Positions 11,301-23,300 of a DNA stretch of 64,000 nucleotides are shown one piece after another. Every line of letters begins with the position of its first letter. Position 1 is the first letter of the stretch. Position numbers and translations under genes: made by a program. Origin of the DNA: Pseudomonas viridiflava (GTDB lineage Bacteria > Pseudomonadota > Gammaproteobacteria > Pseudomonadales > Pseudomonadaceae); NCBI RefSeq assembly GCF_900573885.1, contig NZ_UPSE01000449.1, forward strand, positions 124,001 to 188,000. Direction: 5' to 3'. Under the pieces are notes generated by a model. It made no database searches and was not told the origin of the DNA. It saw nothing but the letters and a program-made list of their open reading frames with translations.

Positions 11301-14300
11301 CTCGCCGGGTCGCCACCGATGTGGGTGAAGGCGTCGAGGTTATTCAGCACGAAATCCTGGCCGGCGGTGAGCTTGAGGCTCTGGCCACGGATATCGGCGT
11401 TGGCGTAGATGCTGCCGTAGCTGGCGGTGATATCGATCAGGCCACGTTTGTTGTTGATCGTGCCCTGCACGTAGATATCCGGCGCCGGCATTTTCAAGCC
11501 CGAGCTGTCGACAATGCCGTTAGCCGGGTTGAAGGTGTTCTTCACGGTGATCACTGGCGCCGCCGAGTTTTCCGCCACTTCGATCACGTTGAAATTCGCC
11601 GCCGCGTTGCCTTTGTTGGCCGAGGTAATGCCGGCCTTGTTGAGCATCTTGGTGTCGTTGAACAGCAGCTGGCCGCCTTCACGGTTTGGAATTTCCAGGC
11701 CGGCCAGGCTGAGGAACGCCGCGCTGTCGTTGATGATTTCAATCTTGGCGTCGCCCGGCGCATGCAGCGCGCCGCTGCCCACCAGTTGGTCGCCCTTGAC
11801 GTAGATATTGCCCGGGCGCGCCAGGATCGGGTCGACGTTCAGAATCAGCACGTTCAGCTGGCCCGGCAATGTGCCGTCGGCCGCGGTGCCGCCCATTTGC
11901 ACGTACAGCTTGTGCAAGGTCTGGTTGAGCAGGTTGAGCTCAGCCTGGAACGCGGCTTTTTCCAACGGTGAGAGGCCGTAGTTGCTCAGCTGCGATTGCA
12001 GCTGCGCCACACGCGCGGTTAGCAGTTGCGAGTAGTCGCCACTGGTCATGTTCCAGGTGATGCCGTCGCTGATCTGGCTGAACACCGGCAGCACGGTCAG
12101 GGTGCCGGTGGTGTTGGCGTTAACGTTTTTCGGGTCCACCACCACGCCATCAACCAAGTACTTGAGGCCGGTGATGTGCAGGATCTGCTGGCTGTACACG
12201 CCGGTTTCCATCGTGCCGTTGACGGTCACTTTGGCCAGGCCGGCGTTGAGCACGGTTTTGCCGCCGGTGATGTCCAGCGACACGCTGCCGCCCAGCGCTT
12301 TGATCAACGCAGCGGCCGCTTCGCGGTACAGGTCTTTGCCGATGCCCTCGCCCGTCAGCACGCCGTAGCCGGTGCCGGCGTAGGCGTAAATGTCACCAAC
12401 GCTGCGCAGGCTGCTGCCGGCGTTCACGGTGACGTTGCTGTTGCGCTGGTAGTTGGCTTCGGCGTCGGGGTCGTTCACCACCGGGAAGGCGGTGTTGTTC
12501 CACAGGTCGGTGCGCGCGGTCAGGGTGGCTTTGTTCATCGCCCCGCTGATGTCGAAACCGCTGTAGAGCTTGGTGTCGCCATAGCTGAAGAGCTTGGCGT
12601 TGGTGTCCACCAGCACAGTGTAGTTGGCGCTGACCTTGGCCAGGCTGTTGCCCATCGCCGCGCCCGCCAAACCATAGGTTTTGGCGTTGGCACGGGCGTC
12701 GATGTCGTACAGGCCGCTGGACGACAACACCACATCGCCGACGCTCCAGACGTCGGCGTTTTTGCCCACCGACACGCTGGCGTTGGACTGCTTCACTTCA
12801 ATAGTCGAATCGGCCTTGGCGATGGAGATTGCGCCGCCGCTGTCGAGCTTCACTTTGTCGCGGCCATACACGTAGTTGTAGGCCTGCACTTTCAGGTGAT
12901 TCGGGTTGCGCCAATCGCCCGCCAGGGTCAGACGCACGCCGTCGCCGAGGCTGCTTTGCGTGGTCAGGTTGATGGCGCTGGTGCTCAGTGCAGCGGCCGC
13001 ATCGACCACGCCGCCAGAGCCGGACACCACGTTGAAATCGGCGCTGTCCGGTTTGATCACGTCACTGCGCGCGCTTTGCTCGTAGGCGCGGGTGGTCACG
13101 TAAGAGCCGCCGACCAGTTCGCTGGTGGTGGTCAGGTTCACGCTGTTGAGGGCATGCGCACCGCTGGCGCCGAGCAAGGCGGCGTTGGTGCTGTTGACGA
13201 AGCTGTTGAAGGTCGACAGGTGATACGAAGCCAGATTCAGCACACTGAACGCCGCCGCCGTGCCGCTGCCACCCACGGCATAAAGCGCCGCTTTGGTGGT
13301 GCTGTTGTCCCAGGTTTTCGCGATGGCGGCCGCGCCGCTGACCAGGCCGCCTTGGCCCGATACCGAGCTGGCCAGGTTATCGACGCTGGAATTGGCCGAC
13401 ACATTGAGCCCGCCCATGCTGCCGCTGAACACGCCATTGACCAGCGCTTGCGTGCTGGTGTCGGCGGTGGCTTGCGCCACGGTAGCGCCGACGGCCAGCA
13501 AGCCGGCGGCATAACCTTCGGCGGACGCGCGCTGAACCACGTCGGTACCGGCTGCGAACGTCCAGTTGCCGCCGCCCACGCCGACGAAGCGGGTGCTGTT
13601 CTGGCTTTGCAACAGGCTGGTACTTTCGTTGCGGGCGTTGGCGACCACGGCATTGGCCGACACGCCAACGCCGCCGCTGACGCCGAAGCCGTGCACGTTA
13701 ACGGTGTCGTTGTTGCCGTTCTGGGTGATCAGGCTGTTGAACGTCGCGCTTTTGCCTTGCAGCAGCGCGCCGCTGCCAAAGGTCACGCTGGTGCTGGCCT
13801 TGGCCAGCGCATCGATGACCGACGCGCCCGCCGACACCAAACCGCCGAGCGCCACGCTGAGGCTTTCGGCCTTCAGCTGCGGGCTGGCTTCGGCTTTTAC
13901 CGTCAGCGCATTGCTGGCCGTGACGCTGGCATTGTTGCCCACCGACACGGTGGCGCTGCTGAGGTCTTTGGCGGTAATCACCGCCGCGTTCACCCCCACC
14001 AGCAAACCACCGGCAGCGCCTTGCGCTTTGAGGGCGACCGGCGCTTGCGAGGTGGCCCAAAGCGATACATCGGTGCCACTGACGGTGGCGCTGGCCGCCA
14101 CGTTGGTGGTCACGGTGCTGTTATGCGCCGCCACACCCAGCACCAGCCCGGCGCCACCGAGGCCGCCGGCGGCGACGCCGAGGGCCTGCACGTCGAGCGC
14201 TTGTTTATCGCTGGCCGAGGCCGTCAACGCGCCGGTGCTTGCAACAATGCCGCTGAGGTTGGCGTTGACCAGGTTGTTCATCACCGCCACGCCGACTGCT

Positions 14301-17300
14301 GCGCCCAGGCCAATGCCCAGACCGCCAGCGCCGGTAATGGCTTTCACCGTGACCGCCGGTGAGCTGTTGAGGTTTTGCGCCACGGCATTAACCGTCAGGC
14401 CGTTGCTGTTCAGGTTGCCGCCCAATACTTCGGCGATGACGCGGGCGTTGGACAAGGTGTAGGCAATGCCGGCGCCAAAGGCGGTGCCGCCCACCACTAC
14501 GCTACCGGCGAGGTTGCTGGAGTAGAGTTTGTCGCTGGCGTTGACGTTGCTGGTGCCTTTCGCGGTGACCGTGCTGGCGCTGACGCGGGCTACGGTTTCC
14601 TGCTTGTAATTGGTGTTTTGCAGGCGCGACTTCACTGCCACGTTGCTGGTGGCAGTGTTCAGGCGCGTGGTGTCGCTGCTGTTGCTGGTGGTGGTCAGCG
14701 TGGCGCGGTCGCCGTTGGCCGGCTGATTGACCGTCTGGTAATCGAGGTTGGCGTTGCTGTGCGAGCCGAGTTTGTCGCTCAGGCTCAGGGTGCCGTTGCC
14801 GCCGTTGTCGAGTTCGTCCAGCGGGTTGCTGCCTTCCTGGGTCAGCACGCCGGAACCGAGCAGCAACAGGCCGATGCTGCCGCCCAGCGAGCTGCCACCG
14901 GAAATGCTGCCGGTGACGGTGGTCAGGCGGGCATCGACTTCGCGTTGCGCATCCACGTTAAGCGTGTTGTTCAGGTACGCAGTGCTGTTCAACAGTTGCG
15001 CGCGGGTGGCGCTGTTGGCCACCAACACGCTGGCCGCTGCGCCTGCCGAGCCGCCGCCACCGACCGCCGCCGAGCCGCCGACCAGCAGGGCATCGAGACG
15101 GTCTTTGGCGGTAATGCTCAGGCCACCGGCATAGGTGGAGCTGGTGCCGATATCGGCGTAACCCACACCGGCTTCGGTGGTGTTTTCCAACATCACCACC
15201 GCAGTGGAACCGGCCATGGCCGCAGCGCCACCGGATGCGCTGGTGGCGGTGGCGAGAATGCCGGTGCTGGTGTTGGCATCGACATCCACCTGACCACTGC
15301 TGGCCACGCTGGTGCGGGCGCCGCCGCTGGCCTGTTCGCCGATCCAGGCGCGAACCAGGCTCTGGTTGCTGGCGTAACCGACGCTGGCACCGGCGCCCAC
15401 TACGCCACCGGACAAGGTGGCAACGTTTGGCGCCAGGCGGTTTACCGAGGCTGCGTTCAGTTTCAGCGAGCCGACATTGAGCTTGCTGCCGGTGTTAACT
15501 AGCGCTTGCGTGCTGCCTTTCAGAATCAGCACACCGCCGCTGCCGGCCACGCCAACAATGCCGCCGCCAAGCGTGGTGACGATGTCACTCGCCGCTTGCG
15601 TGGAGTTGGCGCGAACCAGGGTTTGGCCACGGCTGTTGAGCGTCACATTGCTCAGGCGCCCGGTGGTGGCGCGGTCCATGATCACCGTGTCGATGGCGGC
15701 CGCAACGGCCGCAGCACCCAGCGACACCGCGCCGCTGAACACGCCGCCAAAGGTGAAGCTGTGGCTGGAGGCGGCCACGCTGACTTGCTGCGCGGCGATG
15801 GCGGCGCTGGCGTTGCCGGCGTCCTGGTTGATCTTGGCGTCGTCGATATACGCCGTGGTTTTACCGCTGACCAGGCTGGTGTTGCTCAGGCCGGACACCG
15901 CAGCGCTGGCAATCGGCACCAGCGACACCGCCGTGCTCAGGCTCAACTGGCCGAGCTGCTGCAAGGAGCCTGCGCGAACGGCGATGCCGTGTACGGTTTC
16001 CAGGCCGGTTTTCAGGTCCAGCACCGGGTTGAACTGTTCGGCATCGGCCCAGGCGTTAACGTCGGGCGCGTTGCTGAGAATGCCGTTGTCCACCGACAAG
16101 CCATTGCTGCCGCCGCCCAGGGCGTCAACCCGCGTGGCAGCGCCAGCAATGCCAGCCTCGGTGGTGCTTTCCAGTTGGTTGACCGATACCAGGCCGGCCA
16201 CGGCGGCGGTGCCGCTGCCGGCAACCACCATGGCACCGGAACGGATCACGTCGCGGTTGTTGGCGAGCACGCCCACGTCTTCGCTGGCTTTGACCAGCGC
16301 GCCGCCGTTAATCAGCGCTTTGGCAGCGGTTTGAATCAGGTTGGTAGCGATACCCGCCGACACCGCGACGGTGCCGGAGAAGCCGGCCGAGATCGACGCC
16401 GAGTTGATGGCGGCATCGGAACCCGCTGTTACCAGCAGTTGCTTGACGGTCCAGGTGCTGAGGTCTTTGTGGCCCGACAGGCGCGCTTCAATCTGGTTGG
16501 TGATGCGGTTAACCGCGGCAGCCACACCGACCGCCACGCTGCCAGCGCCCACGGCGCCACCGGCCAGCGAGTTGATGGTGGAGGCGTCTTTGGCGGTAAT
16601 CGCTACGTTATCGGCGCTGCCTTTGCTGGTGTCGATGGCCGCCGTGGTAACGGCGCCAATCAGGTTGGTGGTGTTGGAAAACACCGCCGCGCCCGTACCG
16701 GCACCGGCGCCGCTGAGAGCCAGGGTGTCGATTTGCGCGGTGGTCAACGCCGACACCGTGAGCTTGGTGAAGGTGGCGTTGGGGCCCAGGGTCAGGCTGC
16801 TGTTTTCGATCAGCGCCTTGCGTTCCTGGGTGATCTGCGTGACGGCCACGGCGCCAGCGCCCGCACCGTTGCCAGCGCCTTGCACATTGCCGGCCAGGGT
16901 TTTCACCGTGGCGGTGCCGTCTTCGACCAACACGTTGACGGCGTCGGCGCCGGTCAGGGTAACGCCGCTGAGCGTTGCCAGGTCTTTGCCTTCCAGCAGG
17001 TTCACGGCCACCGAAGCACCGACGGCGGCATTGCTCGAACCACCCGCGCCCACGGCGGCGGAACGCACGGTCATGGAGCCGCGCGCTTGCACGTCGAGTT
17101 GCTCGGCGATGGTCAGGTTGCTGCCGGAAATGCGTGCGTCGCGGGTCAGCGTGATCAGGCTGTTGGCATCTGCCGCGCCCACCGACAAGCCACCGCTGCC
17201 GGTGATGGTGGCAGCCAGGGCGTTGATGGTGCGGTTGCCTTCTACGCGCACATCCAGCGAGTTGGCGCTGAGGCTGCCGCCGATCACCGAAGCCGTTTCG

Positions 17301-20300
17301 GTGCCTTTGAGCACGCTGGTGGTGACCGCGCCGTTGACGGCGATATTGCCGCCGCCGCCCGCCGTCACGGCGATGGTATTGATTTCCTGATTGGCGCCGG
17401 TGCGCACCACGGCGTCGTCGAAGCCGGTCACGGTGGAACCGCTGATGGTGGCGGTGCGGTCGGCGTTGATGATGTTCACTGCCGAGGCGGCGCCAAACGA
17501 GCCGTTGCCGCCATAGGTGACGGCGCCGGCCAGCGAGCCGATGGTCAGGCCGTTGCCGCTGCTGGCTTTAACGGTGAGGTCGGCACCGCCGGTTTGGGTC
17601 ACGGTGCTGCCGGTGATGCCGGCGTAGTCCTGGCCCAGAATGACGTTGTTTACCGACGAAATATTCACCGCGCCGCTGCTGGCACCGGCGCCGCCCACGG
17701 CGATGCCGTAGATTTCACCGTCCAGGCCGCTGAGTACGGTGAGGTCGCCGCTGAGGTTGACCGTGCTGTTGCTCAGCAACGCGCTGCGGGTGCCGCTCAA
17801 CTGGTTGTAGGCGAAGGCCGCACCAATGGCGGCGCCGCCGTCGGCCAGGGAAATATTGCCCGCCGCCGACCAGATGCTGTTACTCAGGCCCGGCTGACTG
17901 GCGTACACGCTCAGGGCTTTGGCGGTAAGGGTGCTGTGATCGAGCAGCGCCTCGGTAGCACCGGCGATGCGGTTGTAGCTCACCGAGCCGGTGAGCGCAG
18001 TGCCGCCAGAACCGGCTGCACCTGCCACGGCCACGCTGCCAATCTGGCTTTGTTGCGCGGCGACGATGGCGGCATTGCCGGTCAGGGTCGCGGTGACATA
18101 CGCCAGTTGCGCCTGCACGGTTTGTTCGATGTCGGTCAGCGCCACAGCGCCGCCGATGGCGCCTTTGCCACCGAAGGAAATCGCCCCGGCCAGCGAGTAA
18201 TAACCGCCGGCTTTCTGTGCCGACACCTCCAGCGTGCCGGCCTGGATGCTCAGCGGTTGGGCGGCGCTGCCGAGAATTTGCGCGTTGACCGTGCCACGGT
18301 CGACCACCGCCGTGCCCGAACCCAACGACGCGGCTTTGCCGGAACCGGCAACACCGACCGCAGCGGCCAACACTTCGGTGGCGTTATAGGCGGCCACTTT
18401 CAGCGCACCTGTGAGGTTGGTGCTGACGTTGGCCATGCTCGCCAGGTAATCGCTGCCGGCGTAGATCAAACCAAACGCGGCGCCGCCTGCGCTCTTGCTG
18501 CCAATGGCCACGGAGCCGGCGATGCCCAGAATCGCTTCGCCGGACACTTTGCCGTCGAACAGCGAGTGGGTGGTGCCGTCGTACTGGCCGTCGTTATCGG
18601 AATCGCTGCCATCGGTGGTGGTGGCGTTAACGTCGATGCTCGACAGGCTGTCTTCGTAGCCAAGGTCGGCGCCCGCCAGGGTGCCGGCAGCGTTAGTGTC
18701 GAACTTGCTGTCCAGGTCGGTGAGGCTGGAGACGCTGCGCGCCTGCACGTTCACCGCACCGCCCGTCAGGCTGGAGGTTTTCAGGCTGCCGCCACTTGGC
18801 GTGTAGCCATCGACGCGGGCGCTGACCTGGTTGTCGAGCACGCCGGCAAAAATCGACGCGGCGCCGGCTTCGCCCGAAGTGGCCGCTACGCCAAGCGCGG
18901 CGAGCAAGGTTTGCGTGGCGCTGTAGGCGCCGACGTCGAGGGTGGCGAACGTGCTCGCCGTGCTGCCCAGCCATTCGGCTTTGATGCTGTTGGCGATGTA
19001 GGCCAGCGTTACCGAGGCGCCGACGGCACTGCCGCTCGCGCCTTTGGCACCGGCAAACGCACCGCCACCGATCAGCGAGCGAGAACGGTCATAGGCCAAT
19101 ACTTGAATGGTGCTTGGCGCACTGGCGCGACCGCCGATGGTGCTGTTTTGCACCCGTGCCACGGTGCTGTTGGTGAACTGCCCGTACGAGCCGGAAATGG
19201 CTTTCGCGTCGTTGGACACCGAACCCGCCGTGGCAGCCGCCAGGCCCAGGCCCATGGCGATCAGGTCGCCATCGGTGGCGGCGTACACCTTGAGCAGGTC
19301 GTTGCTATTGAGCGTGGCGTTTACCACTTCGGCGGTGGTGACGTTGGCCAGGGCGTTGGCGGCAATGGCGCCGGCCAATGCAGAGCTGGTCTGCGACTGG
19401 TTGCCGTTTTTCGCCAGGGTGATGGCGCCTGCGCCTGAACCGGCGAACTGGTGCGTCTGGTTCAGCGCCAGCACGTTGACCTTGCTGCCTTTAACGGCCG
19501 GGTCGCGTGGGTCGAGCACGATATCGCCGAGGCGCGCGCGGGTGGTTTGCCGCGACACATTGATGCTCACCGAACCGGCCACAGCCAGCGACGACTGCGG
19601 CACCTCACCGGTGCGCGTTGGGTCGTCGTCGAGCATGTTTTTAACTTGGTTCCACTTGGCTTTGGCTTCGCTCAGCACATCGCCCAGGCCCTGAGTGATG
19701 GCGCCCAGCAAAGAGGTGGCCTTGCTGGCGGCGCCGCCCGAGGCGTCTTGGTTCGCGGTGGCGGCGTCCTGCTTTTCTTTGTCTGTGCGCGCCACGGCGC
19801 CGGCCAGGGAAAACGCCCCGCTCTGCCCGCTGGATACGGCCTGCATGTCGAGCTCATCGACATTCCAGGTCGACGACACACCCAGCACGCCGGGGATGCT
19901 CAGGGCGCGCCATTGGCGGTTGTCGCCAATCAGCGCCTGCACGTCGGTCTTCACATAGTTGACCGCGATACCGGCACCGACGCCGGTGTCTTCGGAGAAG
20001 CCCAGTGCACCCGCCGCGCTCCAAAGGCCGAGGATGTGCTTGGCATCCATGTCGACGCGATCAGCTTTCACCGTGGCGCCGTTGTTGATCGAAGCATTCA
20101 CCGTGGTGTCGATCAGGGCCAGCACCAGCGAGCCATTGCCGGCCGCACTCGGGCCCTTGCCAGCAGACGGACTGATGCCGATGAGCAGGTCTTTTTCTTT
20201 CGCCGCCACCGACACGCTTTTGCTGGTCACTTGGGTGCCGGCGCCAATGCCGGCGACCGCCGAGCTGTCGTGCAGCATGATGTTCAGGCCGGCACCGACG

Positions 20301-23300
20301 GCGCTGCCTTTCTCCGATTTCGAGCCAAACAGGGCGATGCTGAAATTGCCCGCCACGGCCAGGCGCTCCACACGGTTTTCCGCCAACAGGCTGACCGGTG
20401 CCGCCCAGTTGTTGCTGCCGTTGGCGGGCGTAGTGTTGCTCCAATTATCGGTTTGCAGCGTCCACAGTTTGAGCAGGTTGCCGGTGGGGCCGAGGTCGCG
20501 CCACAGCTCGCTGCTCCACGCACCGGTGCCGGTGGTGGTGAGGCTGCTGTTGTCGCCGACCCAGGCGGCAGCGTTGATGTCGTTCTTCATCACCGACACG
20601 GCGCCGGCCAGGCCGAGCTTGTCGGCATCGCCCGTGGCGTTGGCGTATTGGCTCGGCAAGTCGCCTGGGCTGCTCACGGCCTTGGCCATGTCTTTGAGGC
20701 CGTTGTACCAATCGCTCAGCGAACTCCACTCGTTCTGGCTACCAAACGAAACGGCCGCTTTGTCGTTGATCGGCACTTCGTTTTTGGCGCCCACGCCGAT
20801 GTGGCTGGCTTTGACGGTGACGTTGTCGCCAATCAGCGCCTTGGTGTTTTGCTGCAACTGGCTGTAGACCATGGCCACGCTCATGGAACGCGCGGTGGTG
20901 TCTTTTTCTTTGACGTTGGAATTGATCGCGCTGGAGGCGGTGTTGCGCAAGCTGGCCTGGTATTGCAGCGCTTGCACGCTGACGTCGCCGCTGACATCCA
21001 CGCTCAACGAATTGCTGCTCGGCGCGCCCAACAGCGCTTGCGCATTGTGCTCGGCGAGGGTGATGGCCACGGCCGAACCCACACGCAATTTGCTGCCATT
21101 GGTGGGCTGCGCTTCGTCCAGCGTGAGGCCAAGCAGGCTGGTGATTTTTGGCGTGATAAAGCTGATCGAGGGGTTGGTCAGCTTGGAAACCAGGAAGTCG
21201 AACGAGCCCTTGCCCACCTTCACTTCGGCTTTGGTGGCTTGCTCGTAAATGATGTCGACGGCGCTGACGTTGAGGTTGCGGCCTTTGCTCAGGTCGGCAT
21301 TGAACTGCGCCTGGGTGCTGCTCTCGAACATCGACAACGCCAACGCCGGGCCACCGCTGGCGCCCAGGCCAATGGCGTCGAAGGACACGTTGTTTTTCAG
21401 GGTTTGCTCAGCCACCGCGCGGGCGGTGATGTCGCGGGTGACGTCAACTTGCGCGCCCTTGTTCACCGTTACATGGGTGTCCAGATCGGTCACGCCCATG
21501 CCAAAGGCAAAGCCCATGGTGGTCAGTGCATTGCCGGCAGCGTCGTGGCTGTTGACAGCTTTGGTGTCCAGGTCGAGCGTGTTGTCGCTGGTGGCTTCAA
21601 GCAGTAAATCATTGCCGGCGGTGAGCTTGGCGCCGCTGGCCACTTCCACCGAGGTCTCGCCTTTCAGGCTGCCGTAAGTTAACCCCAGACCAAACGGAAT
21701 CAGGCTGTTGAGACCTTCAACTTTGCCGTTGATGTTGCTGTCGATGTACCGCGTGCTGTGGGCGGTGACGCTGAGGTTATTGCCGGCTTTGAGCTCGGCG
21801 GTGGCCGCAACGTTTACCGTGGCGTCGGAGCTGACAATTTGCAGACCGATGAAATCTTGCAGCGCCAGCAGCTCGCTGAAGTTCGCCGGGTTGTCGGCCA
21901 GCATCGACTTGAAATCGTCGCGGTTGTAGGTGTTCAGCGAGTCGTACAGCGTGCCGAACGCCGACACGTTGTCGAGGCTCAGCAGGCTGCTGGCCCACAG
22001 CGGTTTGATGATCGCTTTGCTGCGTGCGTCGATGACGATGTCGCGGCCACGGATCAAGCCGCCAACGTTGACGCTCGCGGTGGCGGTGGTCCAGCCAGCC
22101 AACTGCTGGTCGGTGGCGAACGCCTGCACGGTCACGTTGCCGGCCTTGCTGGCGTCGGTGCTGTGGCTGGCGTCCAGGGTGGAGCCGCTTTCCAGGGTGA
22201 CGCTGGCAACGCCCAGGCCGCCGGCAAAGATCGCCCGCGGGGTGGACGGCAGCAAATTCAGGTTGGCGGCGGTGGTGTTGTCGTCACCGCAGAAGGTGCA
22301 GCTGATATCGCTCAGCGCTTGCACAGTGATGTCGCCCGCCTTGCCGGCGCCACTGGCGGTGGTGCTGACCTTGGCGCCACTGGCCACGGTAATACTTGGC
22401 GCTTCGACGATCACGTCACCGGCATCTTTGCCGGCAGCGCCGCTGGTGTTGACCAATGCGCCGTTCTTCAACTCGACCTTTTTCGTGCTGGCGATCTGCA
22501 CGTTGCCGCCGGAGTTGTCGGCCATCAGCGCGGCCAACTCACCGCTGACCTCCACACCGTTTTCGCCGACGATTTTGATCGAGCCATTGGCCTGCGCCAG
22601 GCCCGTGCCGACGCTCACGCCTTGCAGGTTCACGGTGTTGACGAACACCGTTTCAGCCGCCGAGGTGCCGGCTTGCAGCGAGGCGCCGGAAGCGACCACG
22701 GCCGAGGCGGCGAACAGGTTGATCGAGCCGGACGTATTGACCGTGCCCTTGATTTCCACCGTGCCGCTGCCGCCATCGAACTGGCCCGTCGTCAGCGCCG
22801 TAACGGCCGCCGTGGCTTCGGCAGTGGTGCCGCCGTGGGCGATGGTGGCGAGGTTGCGCATGTCGGTGGCGGTCGGCGTGGTGACCACCAAACTGCCGAC
22901 GTTAACCACACCGCTGGCCCCGACGACCAGACCGTTAGGGTCCGCAAAAATGATGTTGCCGCCAATCTTGCCGGCCGAGATGCCATTGAGCGTGCCGTTG
23001 ATTTCGGCCTTGGCGTTGTGCACCAGATTGACCAGATTCGCCGCGCCCGTAGGCACGTGCAAATTCACGGTATTGCCCTGGCCAACCACAAAGTTGCCAA
23101 AGGAGTTGAAGCCGGTATTGCCATGCACCGTGGCGGTGGTGATGTCGGTTACCGTGGCGCTGGTGTTGGCGATGTTCGTCGCCGTGGTCATGCCCGACAC
23201 CGAACCGATGCCGGCACCGAAGTTGCCGTCGTGCACGGTAATGTTGTTGCCAGCGGCGGTCGCCCACGCCGGTATTACCCCGAGGCTGGCGAGCAGCGCG

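Noticed and set aside
15506..19438. 1310-codon open frame antisense to tpsA, and several others of 500-800 codons
   Set aside because: Codon bias of the GC-rich repeat gene keeps the opposite frames open. The products are Gly/Ala/His/Arg-rich without domains and without ribosome binding sites.
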